From contig NZ_JADBEK010000001.1 in assembly GCF_014873145.1 (NCBI RefSeq), forward strand, positions 3,286,001 to 3,350,000: a stretch of DNA of 64,000 nt. Reading direction: 5' to 3'. Below the pieces are notes generated by a model. That model did no database searches. It saw only the letters and a program-made list of their open reading frames with translations, and was not told the DNA's origin. The stretch comes from Nonomuraea angiospora. GTDB taxonomy: Bacteria > Actinomycetota > Actinomycetes > Streptosporangiales > Streptosporangiaceae. The position numbers and the translations under genes were made by a program. Below, piece by piece: positions 16,906 to 25,713 of this stretch. Within the stretch, counting starts at the first letter, position 1. Each line of letters starts with the position of its first letter.

Positions 16906-19652
16906 CAGCGACACTCCCCCTGCCATGGGTACGGGTGCGCCGCCCGAGCCCCCTGGACCACCGGGCCGGCCGCCCGCGAGCACGAATCCGCGCGCACGTC
17001 CGCCGGCCCCGGATAGCGGGCGACCGCCCGCGAGCGCGCCGCCGGGGAGCAGGTGTCGCCCCCTTCCGCTTTCGGCCGGGCGGCCGGGGAGCGGGTGTCG
17101 GCCGTCTCCGCTTTCACCCGGACCGCTGAGGGGCGGGTCTCGGCCGTCTCCGATTTCGGCCGGGGCACCGGGCGGCCGCCGGCCGGGCGCAGGTAGACGC
17201 AGCGCAGCTCGGCGGCGAACCGGAGCCCGCCATCCCGCAGCCAGCACTCCTCCGGCCCCGGCAGGGTCTCCGTCAGCGTGAGCCGCTCGGCCGTGGCCGC
17301 CAGCCGGCCCAGCCCCTCGACCAGCGCGGGCGAGCGGGTGTCGACGTGGATCGGCCGGCGTTCGCGGGCGGACGCGGCGAAGAACGTCACGGGCAGGTCG
17401 TGCGTCTCCCGCAGCCGCGCCATCGCGACCAGCAGCTCGCGATCCCCGACCGCCTGCCCGAGCGCGTCGAACGACGCCCGGCCCACGCGCCACACGCGCC
17501 GCGAGATGACCACGTTGTCCCAGGTCAGCCTGGGCACCCTGGAGAGGTGCCGCAGGTCCGGCCGGCGCACCCTCGGCAGGGCGAGCGCCGTGTGCAGCGC
17601 CGTGTCGTCGTGCTCGCCGTTGTGCAGCAGCAGCGGCCCGTCCACCCCCTTGGCCCGCAGGACGGCCCGGCGCCCGTCGCTGTGCACGTACAGCTCGTCG
17701 AGCCCGATCCGGCGCCGCCCGCCGTCGGCCGTCACTCCGCCCAGCTCCAGCACCGGCCCGGGGAACTCCAGCGGCGGCCGGCCCGTGGCGCGGCGCGAGA
17801 TGACGTTGAGCGCGGTGTGGCCGCCGAGCGCCCGCGCGATCGCCGCGTCCCGCTCGGCGACGAGCGCGGCGCCGTCGGGGTGGAACTGCAGGGCCCACGG
17901 CGTCAGCAGCGCGACGTCGTGGAGGTCGCCGAGCACCAGCGGGGTCAGCCCCGGCTCGTACGCCTCCAGCGACGGCGCGGCCACCATGACGTCGGCCGAG
18001 CAGAGCACGGGCGCGGCCGGCGGCTCGGGGTCGTCCAGCAGGCCCGCGAGGTCGACGGTGGCGGCGCCGGGCGGCGCGGCGCGCACGATCGCGGCGATCC
18101 GCTCGGCGAGGCGGTCGCCGTAGCGGATCTCCAGGTCGCCGGTCGCCCCCAGCACCTCGGCCAGCCCGAACGTGCCCGCCCCGAGCCGGCCGGCGAGCCG
18201 CCGGTTGGTGCGCTGCCTGGTCAGCTCGGCGTCGGCGGCGAGCAGGTCGAGCACCTGGGGCACGCGGCCTTCCAGGTCGGCCGCCAGCCCCGCGCCGACG
18301 CTCACCCGGAGCGTGCCTGCCGCGGCCTCGTGCACGACGACGCGGTCGTCGCCGGGCCGGTCGTCGTGCGCCCGTCCGCTGCCGGCCAGCGTCTCGAGCC
18401 GCCGCTGCAGGGCCAGCTTCACGTCGGGAGAGGCGGCGGGATACTGGGCGAGCAACTCGGTGATCTCCCGCACCCGCCGCCCCACCGGCAGATCGCCCCC
18501 CGAACGGTGGGCATCCGGATGGGGGGCCTCCGAGCGGGAGCCATCCGAACGGTGAGCGTCCCGGTGGGAGGCGTCCGGGCGGGAGGCGTGCGGGCGCGGG
18601 GTTTCGGCGGGGAGGCGTTCGCGCAGCCAGGACAGGGGGTCGGCGACCGTGGCCGGCGGGCAGAGGTCGTGGGTGAGCAGCCCGCGGCGCACCGCCACCG
18701 CCAGGGCCGCGGCGGCCTGCTCCAGCTCCATCCCTGACTCGGCGGCGATCTCGGCCAGCGTCCGGCTCCCGTCGCACAGCGCGACGAACGGCGCCGCGCC
18801 GGACACGGCGTCCGGCACGGCGCGCGTCCAGGTCCGGCGGCGCGGCACCAGCCCCGCCACGAGCGCGGGGTCGGCCAGGACGCGCCGCTGGAGCGCCTCG
18901 CCCACCCAGTCGGCCGGGTACGCCACCCGCCGCGGGCGCGCCCGGTGGCCCGACCACGTGTGGCCGCCGGGCGCCGCGGGCTCGACCCGGCCGTGGTCGA
19001 GCGGCCCGAAGCTGCACGTGGCGCAGAGCCCCTGCAGGACCGAGCCGACCAGGCGCCGCAGCCGGCCGCCCTTGGCGACGCCGCGCCGCAGGTCGCGGTA
19101 GAGGCCGGGCGCCGAGCGCACGAGGGCGTCGAGGAAGCGCTCGTCGGCCGCGATCCCGGCCGCCGCCGCGCGGGCGAGCGCCGCGTCGGCCGCCGTCGTG
19201 CCCGCCAGGGCGAGCCGGGCGTCCTCCAGCGCCCCGGTCGCCTCGTTCCAGGCGGCGAGCCAGCCGGCGGGCGCGGGCGTGTCGTCCGGGAGCGGGCGCA
19301 GGTCACGCAGGCGGCTGCGCAGGCCACGCGGCAGCCGCCCGCCGCCCGCCCCACGTACGGGACGGGCGTCCCCGCCTGCGGCGCTGCGGACCGGGCGGGG
19401 GTCATCGGCCGGAGCCCGGCGGCCCGGGCGGGGGTCCTCAGCCGGAGCCCGGCGATCCGGGCGGGGGTCTTCGGCCGGGGCGTGGCGGGCCGGGGCCTCG
19501 GCGAGCAGGTCGAGCGCCCGCCGCTCCAGCCGGACGACCTCGGCGGCCGCCGCCGCGGCCCGCGGGTAGGCCAGGGATCGGACGAGCTCCCAGGCGAAGC
19601 CCGCGCTCCGGACGGTCACGGCCGGCAGCAAAGTCCAGTCCTGCTCGCTCAC
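16905..19652 (-). CDS. LanB-like lantibiotic dehydratase, glutamylation domain only
   Basis: A 915-residue protein whose N-terminus LLPAVTVRSAGFAWELVRSL is typical of LanB-type enzymes. Later blocks LNVISRRATGRPPLEFPG and RLTWDNVVISRRVWRV also fit. Full LanB enzymes add glutamate from Glu-tRNA to Ser/Thr and then eliminate it. The C-terminal elimination (SpaB_C) domain is missing here. The protein could be half of a split LanB with a partner elsewhere, or a peptide aminoacyl-tRNA ligase-like enzyme. Three low-complexity insertions interrupt it: repeated APAEDPRPDRR units near residue 55, His/Asp/Ser-rich repeats near residue 355, and KAE/TRSPAAR repeats in the last 90 residues. The start is a GTG 52-57 bases downstream of a -10 candidate. 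Confidence 0.75.
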   Translation of the reverse strand: MSEQDWTLLPAVTVRSAGFAWELVRSLAYPRAAAAAAEVVRLERRALDLLAEAPARHAPAEDPRPDRRAPAEDPRPGRRAPADDPRPVRSAAGGDARPVRGAGGGRLPRGLRSRLRDLRPLPDDTPAPAGWLAAWNEATGALEDARLALAGTTAADAALARAAAAGIAADERFLDALVRSAPGLYRDLRRGVAKGGRLRRLVGSVLQGLCATCSFGPLDHGRVEPAAPGGHTWSGHRARPRRVAYPADWVGEALQRRVLADPALVAGLVPRRRTWTRAVPDAVSGAAPFVALCDGSRTLAEIAAESGMELEQAAAALAVAVRRGLLTHDLCPPATVADPLSWLRERLPAETPRPHASRPDASHRDAHRSDGSRSEAPHPDAHRSGGDLPVGRRVREITELLAQYPAASPDVKLALQRRLETLAGSGRAHDDRPGDDRVVVHEAAAGTLRVSVGAGLAADLEGRVPQVLDLLAADAELTRQRTNRRLAGRLGAGTFGLAEVLGATGDLEIRYGDRLAERIAAIVRAAPPGAATVDLAGLLDDPEPPAAPVLCSADVMVAAPSLEAYEPGLTPLVLGDLHDVALLTPWALQFHPDGAALVAERDAAIARALGGHTALNVISRRATGRPPLEFPGPVLELGGVTADGGRRRIGLDELYVHSDGRRAVLRAKGVDGPLLLHNGEHDDTALHTALALPRVRRPDLRHLSRVPRLTWDNVVISRRVWRVGRASFDALGQAVGDRELLVAMARLRETHDLPVTFFAASARERRPIHVDTRSPALVEGLGRLAATAERLTLTETLPGPEECWLRDGGLRFAAELRCVYLRPAGGRPVPRPKSETAETRPSAVRVKAETADTRSPAARPKAEGGDTCSPAARSRAVARYPGPADVRADSCSRAAGPVVQGARAAHPYPWQGECR

Positions 19653-19703
19653 ACGGCCACCCCTTCTCGCGCGGAATTACACCCGGCACGTCTTAACTCA
19701 AAA

Positions 19704-19731
19704 TGCTTACAAGATCATCTTTGCTTGTCAA
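19704..19731 (-). promoter_or_regulatory. Probable promoter of the RiPP-like operon
   Basis: On the minus strand TTGACA (19726-19731) is followed after 16 bases by TAAGCA (19704-19709). The region is clearly more A+T-rich than its surroundings. Transcription would start near 19697, giving a leader of about 45 bases before the GTG. The rest of the 292-base divergent gap to the phosphatase gene shows no convincing gene. Confidence 0.45.
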
Positions 19732-19944
19732 TGAGACCGCCGATGAGAAATCAATGAGCAGGTCTTAACGACTCCACCGCCCGCACCTGCAAATCCCGCC
19801 ATAGGGTGCGGAGTCGTTTACTTCTGGTTTTCATCCCCTTATCTGCCCTGCACAGGGGCCGGAGTCCGGCGCGGCGGCCCGAATTCGGACGCCCATTTCG
19901 CGATTTCTTCCGTACGTTCGAGAAAGCCGCCGTTACGCCGTTCC

Positions 19945-21054
19945 ATGACGGGGGATGAAGGAATCGTGACGGATGGCGGGCGGCGCGAAGGGCCGAATCT
20001 CTCGACACCGGCGTTCGTCGCCGGGCTCGCCGTCATCACCGCGATGGTGGCCGCGCTCGACATCCTCTCGGGCTCGGCGGTGCGGCTGTTCCCGCTGCTG
20101 ATCTTCCTGCCGGCGATCGTGGCGGGGCTGGGCACCGTACGGCAGACGATCGTCGCGTCGGTGTGGGTCGTCCTGGCGGCTGGGGGGATCACCACGTACC
20201 TGGGCGGCGAACCCAACGACAACCTGCTGGCAGCCGGGTTCACGGCCGTGTTCGGCGCGCTGAGCGTCTTCGGCTGCGCCTACCGGGTGCGGCGCGAGGA
20301 GGAGGTGCACCGGCTGCGCTCGGCGGCCGCCGCCCTCCAGCAGCTCATCGTGCGCCCGCTGCCGCTGCGCACCGCCGACGTCGTCATCGACGGCCTCTAC
20401 CAGCCGGTGGAGGAGGACACGATGGTGGGCGGCGACATGTACGAGGTCGCCGTCTCCCACCACGGCACCCGGGTGCTCATCGCCGACGTGCAGGGCAAGG
20501 GCCTGCCCGCCATCGGGACCGCGCTGGCCGTGCTGGGCTCGTTCAGGGAGGCGGCCTACCGGGAGGAGACCCTGGCCGGGGTCGTCGAGGCGATGGAGAA
20601 CGCCGTGGCCAGGCAGAACACCTTCGCCGCCACCACCGGTGAGCCCGAGCGTCTGGTCACCGCCCTGGTGCTGGACATCAGCCGGCGGCTGGACGTCGAG
20701 GCGGTCAACTGCGGGCACATCGCCCCGTACATGATCCACCGCGGCGACGCCCGGCAGGTCGACCTCGGGGAGCCGTCCGTGCCGCTCGGCGTGGGCACGC
20801 TCGCTCCCGGGCCGCGCGGCGGCGCGCGGTTCGCGTTCCCGCCCGGCGCGGCGCTGGTGCTGTGCACCGACGGCGTCACCGAGGCCCGCGACCCCCGCGG
20901 CGCCTTCTACCCGCTGGAGGAGCGCCTGGAGGGCTGGGCCTCCGACCCTCCCGATCGGCTCGCCCAGGTGCTCGGCGAAGACCTGCGCGCGTTCACCAGG
21001 ACGGCGCCGCGCGACGACATCGCGATCCTCACGCTGCGCCGGTCCGAGTCCTGA
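19945..21054 (+). CDS. Membrane-anchored SpoIIE/PP2C-type phosphatase
   Basis: A 369-residue protein. The N-terminal 120 residues contain about four TM segments (such as FVAGLAVITAMVAALDIL and TIVASVWVVLAAGGITTYL). The rest is a PP2C domain of the RsbU/SpoIIE type. Metal-binding motifs are VGGDMYEV, IADVQGKGLPA, LCTDGVTEARD and TRTAPRDDIAILTL; a VNCGHIAPYMI block is also present. Such enzymes dephosphorylate anti-anti-sigma factors and so control sigma-factor release. No partner gene is adjacent. GTG 19966, preceded by GAAGGA, is an alternative start. Confidence 0.88.
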   Translation: MTGDEGIVTDGGRREGPNLSTPAFVAGLAVITAMVAALDILSGSAVRLFPLLIFLPAIVAGLGTVRQTIVASVWVVLAAGGITTYLGGEPNDNLLAAGFTAVFGALSVFGCAYRVRREEEVHRLRSAAAALQQLIVRPLPLRTADVVIDGLYQPVEEDTMVGGDMYEVAVSHHGTRVLIADVQGKGLPAIGTALAVLGSFREAAYREETLAGVVEAMENAVARQNTFAATTGEPERLVTALVLDISRRLDVEAVNCGHIAPYMIHRGDARQVDLGEPSVPLGVGTLAPGPRGGARFAFPPGAALVLCTDGVTEARDPRGAFYPLEERLEGWASDPPDRLAQVLGEDLRAFTRTAPRDDIAILTLRRSES

Positions 21055-21142
21055 CCTGCCGGGAACCGGCCCGCGCACCGTCATGAACCGGTCGGTCCAC
21101 CCACGCGTACCTACACACATCGGACATGTCCATGGAGGTGTC

Positions 21143-22306
21143 GTGGAGCTCAGCCTCTTGCGGGCACAGGCTCACAGCCCGTCGTACTTCTCGTTGATGC
21201 GTGCCTCGTCAGGAGAGCGCGCGCCGGTTGACTTCTGCATCCCGTGCAATCCATATTTCCCGACCCCGGAGATCTTCGAGCATCTCGGGAGAAACCTGGA
21301 GACGATTCTCAAGTTCTATCCGAGCGACGCGGGCACGATCACCGCGGAGCTCTGCGCCACACTCGGGCTCCACCCGAAGACGGTCGCCATGGGCAACGGG
21401 TCGACCGAGCTGATCACCTGGATCGATCACCTGCTGGTGCGCGAGAGCCTCGCGGTGCCCATCCCGACCTTCGGGCGCTGGACCGACCAGCCGCTGGAGA
21501 CGGGCAAGCGGGTGGACATGTACCCGCTGCTGGAGAGCCGCAACTTCACCCTCGACGTGCAGGACTACGTCTCGTTCATCCGCATGCGCGGCTCCCGGGT
21601 CGCGGTGATCTGCAACCCGAACAACCCCGACGGCGGCTACCTCCCCAAGCACGACGTCCTGCAGCTGCTGGACGAGCTCATCGACCTCGACCTGGTGATC
21701 GTGGACGAGTCGTTCGGCGACTTCGTGGACTGCGAGCCGGACGCGGGGCTGGCGGCGGAGGCGGCGGTCCGGCCGAACGTGATCGTCCTGCGCAGCCTGG
21801 GCAAGAACTTCGGCCTGCACGGCATCCGCTTCGGCTACATGGTCGCCAACCCGGCGCTGGCCGGGCGGGTGCGCGACGCGCTGCCCAAGTGGAACCTCAA
21901 CTCGTTCGCCGAGGTCATCGTGTTCATGATGCGGCAGTTCATGGGCGAGTACCAGAACAGCCTCAGGCTGGTGGGCCAGGACAGGCGGGCCATGTTCCAG
22001 CAGCTCGGCACCATGCCGGGGCTGTCGGTGTTCGCCTCGCAGGGCAACTTCCTGCTGATCAAGCTGCCGCCCGGCTACGACGGGGTGGGACTGCGCGACC
22101 ACCTGCTCTCCGAGCACGGCGTCTATGTGCGCGAGTGCGGCAACAAGCTGGGCACGACCAGCCAGTTCATCCGCCTGGTCGTACGGCCGCAGGACGACGT
22201 GCGGCGGCTGCTCATCGGCATGACGCAGTTCCTGTACTCCGGCAGCCTGCACGAGATCCCCGTCATCGGGGTGCACCACCGGCACGTCAACCCCCTGTCG
22301 GCCTGA
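21143..22306 (+). CDS. Class I/II PLP aminotransferase (histidinol-phosphate aminotransferase-like)
   Basis: A fold-type I aminotransferase of 387 residues from the GTG at 21143, which has GGAGG four bases upstream; the frame is open to an ATG at 21083. Motifs are AVICNPNNPDGGYLPKHDVL, LVIVDESFGDFVD and SLGKNFGLHGIRFGY, where the lysine after SLG forms the PLP Schiff base. C-terminal SQFIRLVVRPQDDVRRLL contains the substrate carboxylate arginine. The family includes HisC and threonine-phosphate decarboxylase. It is not next to the his genes of this window (hisE/hisG at 52-53 kb), so a dedicated role in histidine synthesis is not implied. Confidence 0.85.
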   Translation: MELSLLRAQAHSPSYFSLMRASSGERAPVDFCIPCNPYFPTPEIFEHLGRNLETILKFYPSDAGTITAELCATLGLHPKTVAMGNGSTELITWIDHLLVRESLAVPIPTFGRWTDQPLETGKRVDMYPLLESRNFTLDVQDYVSFIRMRGSRVAVICNPNNPDGGYLPKHDVLQLLDELIDLDLVIVDESFGDFVDCEPDAGLAAEAAVRPNVIVLRSLGKNFGLHGIRFGYMVANPALAGRVRDALPKWNLNSFAEVIVFMMRQFMGEYQNSLRLVGQDRRAMFQQLGTMPGLSVFASQGNFLLIKLPPGYDGVGLRDHLLSEHGVYVRECGNKLGTTSQFIRLVVRPQDDVRRLLIGMTQFLYSGSLHEIPVIGVHHRHVNPLSA

Positions 22307-22326
22307 GACGCCGCCGACCTGAGATT

Positions 22327-22366
22327 CCGCCCGGGCCCCGGCAGCGCTCCGCGGGGGCCCGGGCGG
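22327..22366. terminator. Bidirectional terminator between convergent genes
   Basis: An inverted repeat with left arm CCGCCCGGGCCCCG and a right arm matching it except for one extra G. It lies in the 66-base gap between the aminotransferase and the converging GDPD gene. There is no U tract, as is common in high-GC actinomycetes. Confidence 0.65.
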
Positions 22367-22372
22367 GCCCCG

Positions 22373-23422
22373 CTACCGCCGGTGGAGCCGGTAGCGCTTG
22401 GGCGGCTTGAACCCGCGCTCGGCCATGATCTGCCGCAGCCGGTCGGGGTAGTCGGTGATGATGCCGTCCACGCCGTCGTCGATGAGCTTGTTCAGGGTCG
22501 GCCCGTCGTCGATCGTCCACGGGATCACCTTGAGGCCGAGGGCGTGGGCCTGGTCGACCATGTCCTTGGTGACGTACGCCTGGTAGCCGGGGTCGGTAAC
22601 CTTGCCGTTCTGCGGGAACCCGTGCACCGGCGAGAACGCGTCCGCCCCGAACGACCTGACGGCCTTGAGCGGGTCGCCGCCGAAGTCGTCGATGTCGATG
22701 CCGCCCAGCCAGGGCGAGGCGCCCGGCTGCCCGGTCTGCAGGAAGTCGCGGTTGGTGAGCGCGACGAGCGGCAGCCGCGGCTCCAGCTCCCGCATCCGCA
22801 TCAGGGCGCCCCAGTCGAAGCTCTGGATGGTGACCTGCCGCAGCATCCCGGCGCGCCGGATCTCCCGCAGCGTCACCTGCGCGAACTGCTCCCTCGGCGC
22901 GGTCTCGCTCGGCGCCCCGGCCTCCACCTTGGTCTCGACGTTGAGCTTCACGCCCCACGCCCGGTACCGGCGTACGAGGTCGAACACCTCGCGCAGCGTC
23001 GCCATGGGCGCCCCGGGCACCGCCCGCTGCCCCGGGAACTCGGCCAGCGTCCGCGACCCGCAGTCCATGGTCCTGACCTGCTGGAGGGTGAGGGCGTTGA
23101 CGTACTTGCCGACGTACGGGAACTCGGGGTCCCCGGGCACGGCGGGCGCCGTGTCCTGGCACTTCCTGTCGCTGATCCGCCTGTCGTGCGTGACGACCGC
23201 CTGGCCGTCCTCGGTGATCTGCACGTCGAGCTCCAGCGTGCTGACGCCGAGCTCCAGCGCGTTCGCGAACGCGGGCAGGGTGCTCTCCACCACGAGCCCG
23301 AGCCCTCCCCGGTGGGCCTGGAGGTCGAACGCGCGCCGGCCGTCGGCGAGCGCCGCCTCGGGCGCGGCCGTCAGGGTCACCGCTGCCGTCGCGAGGACCG
23401 CGAGCCATCTCTTCGTATTCAC
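22373..23422 (-). CDS. Secreted glycerophosphodiester phosphodiesterase
   Basis: A 349-residue protein from the GTG at 23422, starting with a Sec signal peptide (KRWLAVLATAAVTLTAAPEA then ALA before the likely cut). The GDPD catalytic block is DLQAHRGGLGLVVESTLPAF, followed by LELDVQITEDGQAVVTHDR with metal-binding Glu/Asp and the second His. ETKVEAG and the C-terminal WTIDDGPTLNKLIDDGVDGI also match. It hydrolyses glycerophosphodiesters outside the cell to glycerol-3-phosphate and an alcohol. The frame is open about 180 bases further upstream, but that part lacks protein character and would bury the signal peptide. Confidence 0.9.
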   Translation of the reverse strand: MNTKRWLAVLATAAVTLTAAPEAALADGRRAFDLQAHRGGLGLVVESTLPAFANALELGVSTLELDVQITEDGQAVVTHDRRISDRKCQDTAPAVPGDPEFPYVGKYVNALTLQQVRTMDCGSRTLAEFPGQRAVPGAPMATLREVFDLVRRYRAWGVKLNVETKVEAGAPSETAPREQFAQVTLREIRRAGMLRQVTIQSFDWGALMRMRELEPRLPLVALTNRDFLQTGQPGASPWLGGIDIDDFGGDPLKAVRSFGADAFSPVHGFPQNGKVTDPGYQAYVTKDMVDQAHALGLKVIPWTIDDGPTLNKLIDDGVDGIITDYPDRLRQIMAERGFKPPKRYRLHRR

Positions 23423-23563
23423 ACGCGACAAGATCTGGCACGACGGGGACGGCGGGGCGTACGCGAGATGAGCGCGGGACGAAGCCTTCGCGATCAGGCG
23501 ACGTGCCCTGGCGAGGGTTAACCTGCCGACACGTGGGTCCGAACAGCCTACACTGATCCGTAT

Positions 23564-23623
23564 GCATACTCCCGATTGATCTGGCGTCGCACGCCTCAAT
23601 CCTCCGTTTCCTAGCTCGGGAGT
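23564..23623 (+). promoter_or_regulatory. Possible attenuator-like leader of the ABC-F gene
   Basis: A five-codon ORF (ATG CAT ACT CCC GAT TGA) at 23564-23581 overlaps the left arm of an 8-bp perfect inverted repeat, ACTCCCGA (23568-23575) with TCGGGAGT (23616-23623). The right arm ends 11 bases before the ABC-F start. Some ABC-F genes are controlled by leader-peptide attenuation, but the tiny ORF has no clear ribosome site. Confidence 0.3.
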
Positions 23624-23634
23624 GTTCCGCCAAC

Positions 23635-25233
23635 ATGATCATCGCCAGTGACATAGAGCTGCGCGCGGGCGCGCGGCTGCTTATTGAAAAAGCCTCGTTC
23701 CGGGTCAACCCGGGCGACAAGATCGGGCTCGTCGGCCGCAACGGCGCGGGCAAGACGACCCTCACCAAGGTGCTGGCGGGCGAGGGCCTGCCCGCCAGCG
23801 GGTCCGTCACCACCAGCGGCAGCGTCGGCTACCTCCCCCAGGACCCGCGCACCGGCGACCTGGAGGTGCTCGCCCGCGACCGCATCCTGTCGGCGCGGGG
23901 TCTCGACGAGGTCCTGCGCAAGCTGCGCGAGGCCGAGCTCGGCATGTCCTCCGCCGACGACCGCACCCGCGAGAAGGCCGTCAGGAAGTACGGCAGGCTC
24001 GAGGACCAGATGCACGTGCTGGGCGGATACGCGGCCGAGTCGGAGGCCGCGTCCATCGCCTCCAGCCTCGGGCTGCCCGATCGCGTGCTCTCGCAGCCGT
24101 TGCAAACGCTTTCCGGCGGTCAGCGCCGGCGCGTGGAATTGGCGCGAATTCTTTTCAGCGGAGCGGAAACTCTCCTTCTCGACGAGCCGACAAACCACCT
24201 AGATGCCGACTCAATCGGGTGGCTTCGTGATTTTTTGCGTTCGCATCAAGGCGGCTTGGTGATCATCAGCCACGACGTCGCTCTTCTTGAAGCGACGGTC
24301 AACAAGGTCCTGCACCTGGACGCCAACCGCTCGGTGATCGATCACTACAACGTCGGCTGGAAGGCCTACCTCGCCCAGCGCGAGACCGACGAGAAGCGCA
24401 GGAAGCGCGAGCGCGCCAACGCCGAGAAACAAGCAGGTGCGCTGCTCGCGCAGGCCGACAAGATGCGGGCCAAGGCCACCAAGGCCAAGGCCGCGCAGGA
24501 CATGATGCGGCGTGCGCACCGGTTGCTGTCGGGCACCGAGGAAGAGCGTAAGAGCGACAAAGTGGCGCGGTTGCGCTTCCCCGAGCCGCAGCCCTGCGGG
24601 CGCACCCCGCTCACGGCCGAGGGGCTGTCCAAGTCGTACGGCTCGCTGGAGGTCTTCACCGACGTCAGCGTGGCCATCGACCGAGGTCACAGGGTCGTCA
24701 TCCTCGGCCTGAACGGCGCCGGCAAGACCACGCTGCTACGGATTCTCGGCAACATCGAGACTCCCGACACGGGCGAGATCCGGCCCGGCCACGGCCTCAA
24801 GGTCGGCTACTACGCCCAGGAGCACGAGACCCTCGACCCCGGCCGCACCCTGCTGGAGAACATGCGGTCGGCCGGGGGCCAGTTCACCGACACCGAGCTG
24901 CGCAAGGTGCTCGGCTCGTTCCTGTTCACCGGCGACGACGTCGACAAGCCCGCCGGGGTGCTGTCCGGCGGCGAGAAGACCCGGCTGGCGCTGGCGATCC
25001 TGGTGCTGTCGAGCGCCAATGTCCTCCTTCTCGACGAGCCCACGAACAACCTCGATCCGGTCAGCCGGGAGCAGGTTCTCAATGCGCTGAGGTCCTATTC
25101 AGGAGCGATCGTCCTAGTCACACATGACGAGGGTGCCGTTGACGCCCTGTCACCGGATAGGGTGATCTTGCTACCGGACGGAACTGAAGACGCATGGAGC
25201 GACGAATTTTCCGATCTTGTGGCACTTGCCTGA
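23635..25233 (+). CDS. ABC-F family ATPase
   Basis: A 532-residue protein with two ATPase domains and no TM segments. The first has GLVGRNGAGKTT, LSGGQRRRVELARIL and LLLDEPTNHLD. The linker near residues 240-310 is a basic helical hairpin (KRRKRERANAEKQAGALLAQ). The second has LGLNGAGKTT, LSGGEKTRLALAIL and LLLDEPTNNLD. ABC-F proteins bind the ribosomal E site and either tune translation or protect against ribosome-targeting antibiotics. The next two genes, a 71-residue HTH protein and an enoyl-CoA hydratase, are, as I recall, its usual neighbours in actinobacteria, which suggests a core function. A stretch near 24120-24290 is more A+T-rich than the rest of the gene. Confidence 0.93.
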   Translation: MIIASDIELRAGARLLIEKASFRVNPGDKIGLVGRNGAGKTTLTKVLAGEGLPASGSVTTSGSVGYLPQDPRTGDLEVLARDRILSARGLDEVLRKLREAELGMSSADDRTREKAVRKYGRLEDQMHVLGGYAAESEAASIASSLGLPDRVLSQPLQTLSGGQRRRVELARILFSGAETLLLDEPTNHLDADSIGWLRDFLRSHQGGLVIISHDVALLEATVNKVLHLDANRSVIDHYNVGWKAYLAQRETDEKRRKRERANAEKQAGALLAQADKMRAKATKAKAAQDMMRRAHRLLSGTEEERKSDKVARLRFPEPQPCGRTPLTAEGLSKSYGSLEVFTDVSVAIDRGHRVVILGLNGAGKTTLLRILGNIETPDTGEIRPGHGLKVGYYAQEHETLDPGRTLLENMRSAGGQFTDTELRKVLGSFLFTGDDVDKPAGVLSGGEKTRLALAILVLSSANVLLLDEPTNNLDPVSREQVLNALRSYSGAIVLVTHDEGAVDALSPDRVILLPDGTEDAWSDEFSDLVALA

Positions 25234-25346
25234 TCTTAATTTGAGTGGGTACGGATCTTTTCCCGTGGAGTAGGTAGCCGATCCCGCTGAAATGACTGAT
25301 CATGGCGGAGTAACGCTGCGGAAGTCCGGCACTACAGGAGGTACTC

Positions 25347-25562
25347 GTGGCCGAGACACTGAAGAAGGGCACCCGGGTCACCGGGGCCGACCGGGAAAAA
25401 CTGGCCGGCGATCTCAAGAAGCGCTACGCCGCGGGTGAGAGCATCCGCGCCCTGGCCGCTTCGACCGGTCGGTCTTACGGGTTCATCCACCGCATCCTGA
25501 GCGAGTCCGGCGTGACTCTGCGCGGGCGCGGCGGGGCGACCCGAGGCAAGTCCAAGCGCTGA
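25347..25562 (+). CDS. Small helix-turn-helix protein conserved in actinobacteria
   Basis: A 71-residue basic protein starting at a GTG with AGGAGG five bases upstream. Residues 20-55 form an HTH reading KKRYAAGESIRALAASTGRS followed by YGFIHRILSESGV, like resolvase-type or sigma-like HTH units. A Gly/Arg/Lys tail (GRGGATRGKSKR) follows. It should bind DNA as a nucleoid-associated or regulatory protein, but its targets are not known to me. It lies 113 bases downstream of the ABC-F gene on the same strand. Confidence 0.85.
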   Translation: MAETLKKGTRVTGADREKLAGDLKKRYAAGESIRALAASTGRSYGFIHRILSESGVTLRGRGGATRGKSKR

Positions 25563-25713
25563 CGGCCGCCTCGGAACGTGCGACCGCAGCCGCCCGTCCC
25601 TAGTCAGCCATACCGTCGCGCCCGGGCCAGAACGATGTTCTGTAGGCTCGGGCGCGACGGTCAGCACACTGGGCGCGCACTCCTTGCGCGACCAGGACTG
25701 GAGGGAGCGGGCG

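Noticed and set aside
15257..19652. Classical class I lanthipeptide cluster
   Set aside because: No LanC cyclase, no elimination domain and no cysteine in the candidate peptide.
19751..20008. 85-residue minus-strand frame between the LanB-like gene and the phosphatase
   Set aside because: No ribosome site, overlaps the phosphatase start, and the sequence is basic without structure. Considered as a second RiPP precursor but not supported.
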